DNA of 14,751 nt from CAMLKC01 sp035493555 (GTDB lineage Bacteria; Patescibacteriota; Saccharimonadia; Saccharimonadales; Saccharimonadaceae), in contig DATJIC010000036.1 in NCBI GenBank assembly GCA_035493555.1, positions 1 to 14,751 on the forward strand, written 5' to 3'. Shown piece by piece: positions 7,730 to 12,349 of the stretch. Below the pieces are notes generated by a model. That model ran no database searches, was not told the origin of the DNA, and saw nothing but the letters and a program-made list of their open reading frames with translations. Within the stretch, counting starts at the first letter, position 1. Each line of letters opens with the position of its first letter. The position numbers and the translations under genes were made by a program.

Positions 7730-7735
7730 ATTATA
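7730..7735 (-). promoter_or_regulatory. -10 box of tRNA-Pro(UGG)
   Basis: TATAAT on the minus strand at 7735-7730 is preceded by CGG. It lies 18 bp upstream of the tRNA 5' end and would start transcription about a dozen bases before the mature tRNA. CTGGAA (7759-7754), 18 bp upstream of the box, is a poor -35. As elsewhere in the window, a strong -10 occurs without a clear -35. Confidence 0.55.
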
Positions 7736-7796
7736 CCGTAAATGCAGGCAAATTTCCAGAGGTTTTATAGGAGTAGCTTTTTTGAGGTAAAAACTG

Positions 7797-7802
7797 TACC
7801 AT
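7797..7802 (+). promoter_or_regulatory. Weak -10-like box of the 7810 glycosyltransferase
   Basis: TACCAT (4 of 6 consensus positions) ends 7 nt before the ATG at 7810, and no SD lies in the usual window (the nearest GAGG is 22 nt away). This fits the leaderless pattern of tsaE, murT and the peroxiredoxin, but the box is much poorer. Confidence 0.3.
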
Positions 7803-7809
7803 ACTAAGT

Positions 7810-9318
7810 ATGATACAGACGATGGTAGATCGTTTTAGATCTCGGCAATTAGAGCGTTATTTCCCCGCAACTCTTGTGTGCGTGGCGTTAGGGGCAATGT
7901 TCATAAGTCTTATGATCGGGCTCCGCCAAAGCGTATGGTTTGACGAAGCGTATTCTATACTGCTTGCTAAGCAGTCGGCTCTTCAGTTGGTACATCTTAC
8001 CTCTGTGGATACGCATCCGCCGCTCTATTATTTACTACTAAAGAGCTGGGCGGGGATGTTCGGTTGGAGTGAACTGGCTCTAAGAAGTCTTAGTGTGCTC
8101 GCAATGGGCGGAGCAGTAGTGTTTGGCGGTCTGCTTGCGCGGCGAATGTTTGGCGTGCGAATGGCGATTATGGCGTTGCCTTTCATAGCGCTGTCGCCTC
8201 TTCTTTTGCGCTATGGCTTTGAGATTAGGATGTACTCGCTTGCTTCGCTTATCGGGATTGCCGCAACCTATGTACTGGTACTGGCTGTCGAAACCAAAAC
8301 ACCAAGTAGGCAGTGGAAGCTGTACGTTATTTACGCGTTTTTAGTGGCCCTGGGCGTGTACACGCTTTACTACACGGTGCTACTTTGGTTAGCGCATTTT
8401 ATCTGGCTAGTGTTTCGTGCTTACCGCGACAAAAAACCAGTGGTTAAAACGCCTTGGTTTATGGCACTGCTGGGAAGCGTGGTTCTATTCTTGCCGTGGC
8501 TGCCGGTTTTTGTGTCGCAGGTAGGAAACGGTGCGCTTGCCGCTGTGTCCCGGGCTATGACGGTAGACAGCCTTGTGGGCATTGTCTCATTCTCATTCCT
8601 ATATCAGCCGTCGTGGCAGCTCGACGGATATGGAACGATAATTATTCTATTCATTGTTGTTACTGTTAGCATTGCTTTTTCGCGGGCATTTAAAAAGGCC
8701 TCAAAAAAAGAATGGGATTATCTGCTCCTTCTTACTCTCTATATTATGGTTCCGATTGTGCTGATAACACTTGTATCTCTGGTGAAGCCGCTGTATACCG
8801 AACGGTATCTTTCGCACGTCCTTATCGGTGGTATGTTGCTCGTTGGTATTGCCATTGCCTATGCAATGAAAAAGGCGTCTTCGCGGATGGGTTTTGCAGT
8901 GGTGGTGGTGTATGTTGTTCTGATTTTAGGGGTAGGCCAGCTTGCGAAAATTGGCAATTTTAACTTCCAGCGCATGCAAACGCCGAACGTTAAAGAGGTA
9001 GCGGCGGAAATCAAAGACGAATGTGACCGTAATACAACGGTGCTTGCTAGCGGACCTTATGTCGCTATCGAGCTCGCGTACTACTTACCAACCTGCGAGA
9101 TACGCTTTTACAGCACCACCGACGTGCTAAGGGGTGGTTATGCGGGATTGTCGAATAGTCCGCTTCGTATCGCGCATCCTTCAACTCAGCTGGCTAACAG
9201 CTCCCGGCTGCTGTATGTCTACTACGGCAAACCGCAGCTTATGATGCCTGCCAATCTTATTGCAACTTCCCACGAAGAACGCGGCGCACTCAAGCTCGAT
9301 ATCTTCAGCGCTCCTTAG
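7810..9318 (+). CDS. GT39/ArnT-type membrane glycosyltransferase (GT-C)
   Basis: A 502-residue polytopic membrane protein. It shows the PMT/ArnT-like N-terminal signature clearly: after helix 1 (about 19-40), the first external loop carries VWFDEAYS with the acidic pair D45-E46. This is followed by DTHPPLYYLLLKSW (67-80), the usual second motif of the GT39/PMT_2 group. About ten more helices follow, then a soluble tail from about 390. Members transfer a sugar from a polyprenyl-phosphate carrier to a lipid, glycan or protein on the outer face of the membrane. The acceptor is unknown here. The gene stands alone between two tRNAs, with the peroxiredoxin 37 bp downstream under its own promoter. 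Family-level call is firm; specific function is not. Confidence 0.87.
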   Translation: MIQTMVDRFRSRQLERYFPATLVCVALGAMFISLMIGLRQSVWFDEAYSILLAKQSALQLVHLTSVDTHPPLYYLLLKSWAGMFGWSELALRSLSVLAMGGAVVFGGLLARRMFGVRMAIMALPFIALSPLLLRYGFEIRMYSLASLIGIAATYVLVLAVETKTPSRQWKLYVIYAFLVALGVYTLYYTVLLWLAHFIWLVFRAYRDKKPVVKTPWFMALLGSVVLFLPWLPVFVSQVGNGALAAVSRAMTVDSLVGIVSFSFLYQPSWQLDGYGTIIILFIVVTVSIAFSRAFKKASKKEWDYLLLLTLYIMVPIVLITLVSLVKPLYTERYLSHVLIGGMLLVGIAIAYAMKKASSRMGFAVVVVYVVLILGVGQLAKIGNFNFQRMQTPNVKEVAAEIKDECDRNTTVLASGPYVAIELAYYLPTCEIRFYSTTDVLRGGYAGLSNSPLRIAHPSTQLANSSRLLYVYYGKPQLMMPANLIATSHEERGALKLDIFSAP

Positions 9319-9320
9319 CT

Positions 9321-9337
9321 CAAACGCGCTTCGTTTG
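9321..9337. other. Small hairpin after the GT39 gene
   Basis: CAAACG (9321-9326) pairs with CGTTTG (9332-9337) around a 5-nt loop, directly after the GT39 stop and just ahead of the peroxiredoxin -10 box. It lacks a T tract; it may be a weak terminator or chance. Confidence 0.25.
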
Positions 9338-9343
9338 CTGCGG

Positions 9344-9349
9344 TATAAT
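9344..9349 (+). promoter_or_regulatory. -10 promoter of the peroxiredoxin gene, leaderless arrangement
   Basis: A perfect TATAAT preceded by CGG. Exactly six bases (GGGTAT minus overlap with the start) separate it from the ATG at 9356, so transcription should begin at or next to the start codon. No -35 consensus is visible at the expected distance. Confidence 0.65.
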
Positions 9350-9355
9350 GGGTAT

Positions 9356-9820
9356 ATGACCAAAACAACACCCTACATGGCACCGGATTTTTCGCTAAAA
9401 AGCAGTGAAGGCGGCCAAATGTCGCTTGCCGACTTTAAAGGCAAGTGGCTGGTGCTCTACTTTTACCCTAAAGACGAAACGCCCGGCTGTACGACCGAGG
9501 CATGCAGTCTTCGTGATGCCCGTGACGATATTGTCTCTTTAGGCGCGGAGGTGGTGGGCATTAGCCGGGATGACGCGAGCAGTCATGAAAAGTTTAAAGC
9601 GAAGCACACGCTTAACTTTAGTTTGCTGAGCGATCCTGACCACGCAGTAATGGATGCGTATGGCGCATGGGGCAAGAAGATGTTTGGCAAAGAGGGCGTC
9701 CTAAGAAAGACCTTTATTATTAACCCGATAGGTGAAGTGGTGAAGGTGTATGGCCGTGTCACCCCAGTGGGTCATGGCGAGCAAGTGGTGGCTGACATAA
9801 AAACCCTGCAAGGTGTATAG
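9356..9820 (+). CDS. bcp: Thiol peroxidase/peroxiredoxin, BCP (PrxQ) type
   Basis: BCP-type peroxiredoxins reduce hydrogen peroxide and organic hydroperoxides in the cytoplasm with electrons from thioredoxin. The 154-residue protein carries YFYPKDETPGCTTEACSLRD at 35-54. The peroxidatic Cys is C45 and the resolving Cys C50, the same positions as in E. coli BCP, so this is the atypical two-Cys form. FIINPIGEVVKVYGRV near 113-128 is the usual C-terminal part. ATG 9356 is chosen because TATAAT ends six bases earlier and the protein then starts at the family N-terminus. A longer in-frame reading from 9260 would run back through that promoter and into the GT39 gene. tRNA-Pro(CGG) begins 12 bp after the stop and may be co-transcribed. 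Confidence 0.94.
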   Translation: MTKTTPYMAPDFSLKSSEGGQMSLADFKGKWLVLYFYPKDETPGCTTEACSLRDARDDIVSLGAEVVGISRDDASSHEKFKAKHTLNFSLLSDPDHAVMDAYGAWGKKMFGKEGVLRKTFIINPIGEVVKVYGRVTPVGHGEQVVADIKTLQGV

Positions 9821-9832
9821 TAGGGAAGACGT

Positions 9833-9909
9833 CGGGGTGTGGCGCAGCTCGGTAGCGCGCACCGTTCGGGACGGTGAGGCCGGAGGTTCAAATCCTCTCA
9901 CCCCGACCA
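9833..9909 (+). tRNA. tRNA-Pro(CGG)
   Basis: A complete 77-nt cloverleaf: acceptor CGGGGTG/CACCCCG, D-stem GCGC/GCGC, anticodon stem CACCG/CGGTG with loop TTCGGGA (CGG at 34-36), T-arm GGAGG-TTCAAAT-CCTCT, discriminator A and encoded CCA. It reads CCG only, so it is an auxiliary to the UGG isoacceptor. No promoter is visible in the 12 bp after the peroxiredoxin stop, which suggests processing from that transcript. Confidence 0.95.
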
Positions 9910-9926
9910 TTAGACTTTATTAGTAA

Positions 9927-10649
9927 CTAACGTGGCCGTTTAGCAGCCACAGCTCGGGCGAGTTCGGCAAAGCGATCTTCAATGACAGTCGGCGTAAACT
10001 CGCCGTACTTGTTTATCACTGCTTGTTCTATGAGAAAATCCGCGATGTTCGGGTTTTTAGGCAAAAGGGAACCGTGCAGGTAGGTACCAATAACATTTTT
10101 GTAGCGGGCGCCTTCAAGACCGTCCTGTCCGTTGTTGCCCGCCCCTTTAATCACTGCTCCCAGGGGTTGTATATCTTTTCCGAGAAAGGTCTGGCCACTG
10201 TGATTTTCGTACCCAATAATATCGCCAAACTGTTCGCTTTTGGTAATAATATTACCAATAAGGCGTTCGGGGCCGGCGTGGGTTTCAATGTCAAGCAGGC
10301 CGATGCCCTCAATGATATGCCCGTCTTGGGTTTTAAAAAATTTACCAAAAAGCTGGTAAAGACCACAGATCATAAGCATAGGCGTGCCGTCGTCTGCGAG
10401 TCCGCGCAGTGTCTTGCCGATAGAAAGAAGATCTTCCTGGATACTGTCTTGGCCGGAATCCTGACCGCCACCGCCAATAATGACGTCGACATTCTCGGGG
10501 AATGTATCGCCCGGATTATATTCCATAAGATTAGGGGTTATTCCGTGCCATTCTAGCCGGCGTTTCATAACGAGCGCATTGCCCCAATCGCCGTAAATAT
10601 TCATATCGCGGGGATAAAGCTGTAAGACGTTGATCGTTTTTTCGTTCAT
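9927..10649 (-). CDS. gatD: Lipid II isoglutaminyl synthase, glutaminase subunit GatD
   Basis: GatD releases ammonia from glutamine and channels it to MurT, which converts D-Glu in the lipid II stem peptide to D-isoglutamine. The 240-residue protein is a class I glutamine amidotransferase-like domain. The nucleophile elbow is MLMICGLYQLFG with C95, and the catalytic His is H192 in GTYLHGSLLPKNP. Both lie very close to the positions known in Staphylococcus aureus GatD (C94, H189). The N-terminal LYPRDMNIYGDWGN and the glycine-rich IIGGGGQDSGQD (57-68) are family-typical. ATG overlaps the murT stop (ATGA), so subunits are made in step. The short C-terminal basic tail runs to the TAG at 9927-9929, with convergent tRNA-Pro 18 bp beyond. 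Confidence 0.94.
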   Translation of the reverse strand: MNEKTINVLQLYPRDMNIYGDWGNALVMKRRLEWHGITPNLMEYNPGDTFPENVDVIIGGGGQDSGQDSIQEDLLSIGKTLRGLADDGTPMLMICGLYQLFGKFFKTQDGHIIEGIGLLDIETHAGPERLIGNIITKSEQFGDIIGYENHSGQTFLGKDIQPLGAVIKGAGNNGQDGLEGARYKNVIGTYLHGSLLPKNPNIADFLIEQAVINKYGEFTPTVIEDRFAELARAVAAKRPR

Positions 10650-11920
10650 GAAATAACCTCCACGTCGGTAATTTTACTGAGTTCACGCCTGATGGCAAGC
10701 ATGGCGGTGTAGGTGCAGAAAATACGTTTAGGCTGGCTTGCCGTGTTGGACAAAAAATGTTGCAGACTAAGCGCGATATCCGGTTCGACATGCGTCACGG
10801 TAACTTCATCGTACTGCAGGCGCAAGGCCATGTCGTATGCGCGGACGCCGCTTATTTCTTGTACTCCTTCAGCTTGCAGGCTATCAAAATCAACGTCCCA
10901 TAGCCAGGACATGTCGCGGCCATCGGCGTAGTTGTCATTGATGGCTATCATTGTTTTGACGCCTTTAGGACTAAACGACGATAAACTCAGCCTAAAACCA
11001 CTCGGATTTTTTACCAAAACCAACTCGAGCGGCTGGCCGCCTAGGGTAAACGTTTCACCTCGGCCAAATGCGGGCGTTACTTTTGCAAGGGCGCGTATGA
11101 GCTTGGTTTCATCGAGGCTGTCTTTCATGACGGTACGTACGAGTGCGAGTGCAGCCGCGGCATTGTAGACGTTATAAATACCCGAAAGCTCCAGTGATGT
11201 CGATACTTTATGGTCGCCAAGCTGGAACTGGGCAATGCCGTCTTTTAGTGCCGTGAGCATCACATCTGCCGACTGGCCGGAAGATGCTTTTTTGGTAGGC
11301 TGGGCACGCATATCGTCATCACTTGGAAACAGCTTAGCTAGTTCCGGCGAAAGCCCAAAGTAAGAAACGTATTGGCCTTTAAGGATTTTAGCGATAGCGG
11401 CGACACGAGGGTCCTCGCGGTTGAGGACGACCGTTTCCTGGGTGGCAAGCGCAATACGTGCCAGCAGTTTTGCTGTCGTATCGATCTCGCCAAAACGGTC
11501 GAGCTGGTCACGCATAACATTAAGCAAAAGGCTAAACCGTGGCGGAACGGCCTTAACAAAATGAACGGCATGGGCCTCGTCGAGCTCAAGCACGGCAATA
11601 TCGGCGGCAAGATTACCATGGTTATCAACTTCGCCTAAAAGAGCCGCGGCAACTCCACGGGTAAAGTTGCTCCCGGTGCGGTTGGTAAAAACACGTAACC
11701 CCTGGCTTTCTAATAGTTCCACGACCATTTTTGTGGTGGTGGTTTTGCCGTTAGTGCCACTCACAACTACAACCCCTTGAGGGAGTTGGGCAAGGGTACG
11801 ACGAATAAAGTCGGGGTCGATTTTTTCAACGAAAAGTCCGGGGAGTGCAGAGCCGCCGCCGCGCATCTGGGCAATCCTGCGGACTGCTTTTCCAAGCAGG
11901 GTAACGTATGGTTTTGACAT
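10646..11920 (-). CDS. murT: Lipid II isoglutaminyl synthase, Mur ligase-like subunit MurT
   Basis: MurT is the ATP-dependent subunit that amidates the alpha-carboxyl of D-Glu in lipid II, using ammonia from GatD. The protein has 424 residues with the Mur ligase P-loop SGTNGKTTTTK (54-64). It also has a central ligase domain (LNVMRDQLDRFGE, 133-145) and the C-terminal domain motifs LVKNPSGF (302-309), DMSWLWDVDFD (336-346, containing the conserved Asp that completes the MurT-GatD active site) and ISGVRAYDMALRLQY (356-370). S. aureus MurT has a four-Cys zinc ribbon in the central domain. Here that region (about 188-225) has no cysteine at all, and the whole protein has only C402. The TATAAT box ends six bases before the ATG. 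Confidence 0.94.
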   Translation of the reverse strand: MSKPYVTLLGKAVRRIAQMRGGGSALPGLFVEKIDPDFIRRTLAQLPQGVVVVSGTNGKTTTTKMVVELLESQGLRVFTNRTGSNFTRGVAAALLGEVDNHGNLAADIAVLELDEAHAVHFVKAVPPRFSLLLNVMRDQLDRFGEIDTTAKLLARIALATQETVVLNREDPRVAAIAKILKGQYVSYFGLSPELAKLFPSDDDMRAQPTKKASSGQSADVMLTALKDGIAQFQLGDHKVSTSLELSGIYNVYNAAAALALVRTVMKDSLDETKLIRALAKVTPAFGRGETFTLGGQPLELVLVKNPSGFRLSLSSFSPKGVKTMIAINDNYADGRDMSWLWDVDFDSLQAEGVQEISGVRAYDMALRLQYDEVTVTHVEPDIALSLQHFLSNTASQPKRIFCTYTAMLAIRRELSKITDVEVIS

Positions 11921-11926
11921 AGGTCT

Positions 11927-11932
11927 ATTATA
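11927..11932 (-). promoter_or_regulatory. -10 promoter of murT-gatD, leaderless arrangement
   Basis: TATAAT on the minus strand at 11932-11927 with exactly six bases (AGACCT) before the murT ATG. The predicted start site falls on or beside the A of ATG, leaving no leader and no SD. It faces away from the 11954 box, 21 bp distant. Confidence 0.7.
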
Positions 11933-11953
11933 GCGTAACTGACCTCCTTGCGT

Positions 11954-11959
11954 TACAAT
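11954..11959 (+). promoter_or_regulatory. -10 promoter of the membrane protein-Clp operon, leaderless arrangement
   Basis: TACAAT with exactly six bases (AGACTT) before the ATG at 11966. This mirrors the murT promoter on the other strand almost base for base. No SD lies between box and start. Confidence 0.65.
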
Positions 11960-11965
11960 AGACTT

Positions 11966-12349
11966 ATGTTTATCGTGAGTGTCTTGGGTTGGTGGTATGG
12001 CCAGGGGTGGAATATGCGTTTTGTTCGTCTTCGCGAAAAGCTGATGAGCACGCTTGACTACTTCTCGATCGACCTGTTATTTCGCACGTTTTTCTCTCCT
12101 TTCCGCCAGATATCCGCAGGCAATGTGCGCGGCCCCTTGGGTGTGCAAATGCGGGCGTTCCTCGACCGGCTGATCTCACGTATGATCGGAGCGATGATCC
12201 GGCTAACGATGATTATTGTCGGAAGTGTGGCTATCGTTTTATATCTAGTTTATGGCAGCCTCATGCTTATTATCTGGGGAGTGGTTCCGCTCATGCCCCT
12301 TATAGGGTTGGTGCTATTTTTAGTTGGGTGGGTGCCGTGGAGTCTATAG
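11966..12349 (+). CDS. Conserved small membrane protein preceding the Clp-like ATPase
   Basis: A 127-residue protein of unknown function. It has an amphipathic or hydrophobic N-terminus (1-20, WWYGQGW), a soluble middle with FRTFFSPFRQIS (39-50) and LDRLISRMIGAMIRL (66-80), and two membrane helices at about 80-101 and 103-124. The FFSPFR...ISRxIGxxIR pattern resembles small membrane proteins I associate with CPR genomes, though I cannot name a family. The ATG at 11966 is preferred to an in-frame TTG at 11948 because the -10 box lies inside that extension. The gene ends 13 bases inside the next gene, so it is very likely co-translated with the Clp-like ATPase and may be its membrane partner; that role is inferred from overlap only. 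Confidence 0.78.
   Translation: MFIVSVLGWWYGQGWNMRFVRLREKLMSTLDYFSIDLLFRTFFSPFRQISAGNVRGPLGVQMRAFLDRLISRMIGAMIRLTMIIVGSVAIVLYLVYGSLMLIIWGVVPLMPLIGLVLFLVGWVPWSL

Noticed and set aside
9260..9355. Longer N-terminus for the peroxiredoxin
   Set aside because: It would overlap the GT39 gene, pass through the TATAAT box, and put C45/C50 out of register with the family.
744..11920. Alternative genetic code (UGA=Gly) as in Gracilibacteria
   Set aside because: TGA ends tsaE, the GT2 gene and murT at the correct family lengths, and no in-frame TGA interrupts any gene.
11948..11965. Earlier TTG start for the 11966 membrane protein
   Set aside because: The extension contains the TACAAT -10 box, and no promoter or ribosome site serves the TTG.
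12328..12336. GTG at 12328 as start of the Clp-like gene
   Set aside because: It adds only three residues (M-G-A) and has no better ribosome site. GTG 12337 is preferred, but the evidence is thin and either is possible.
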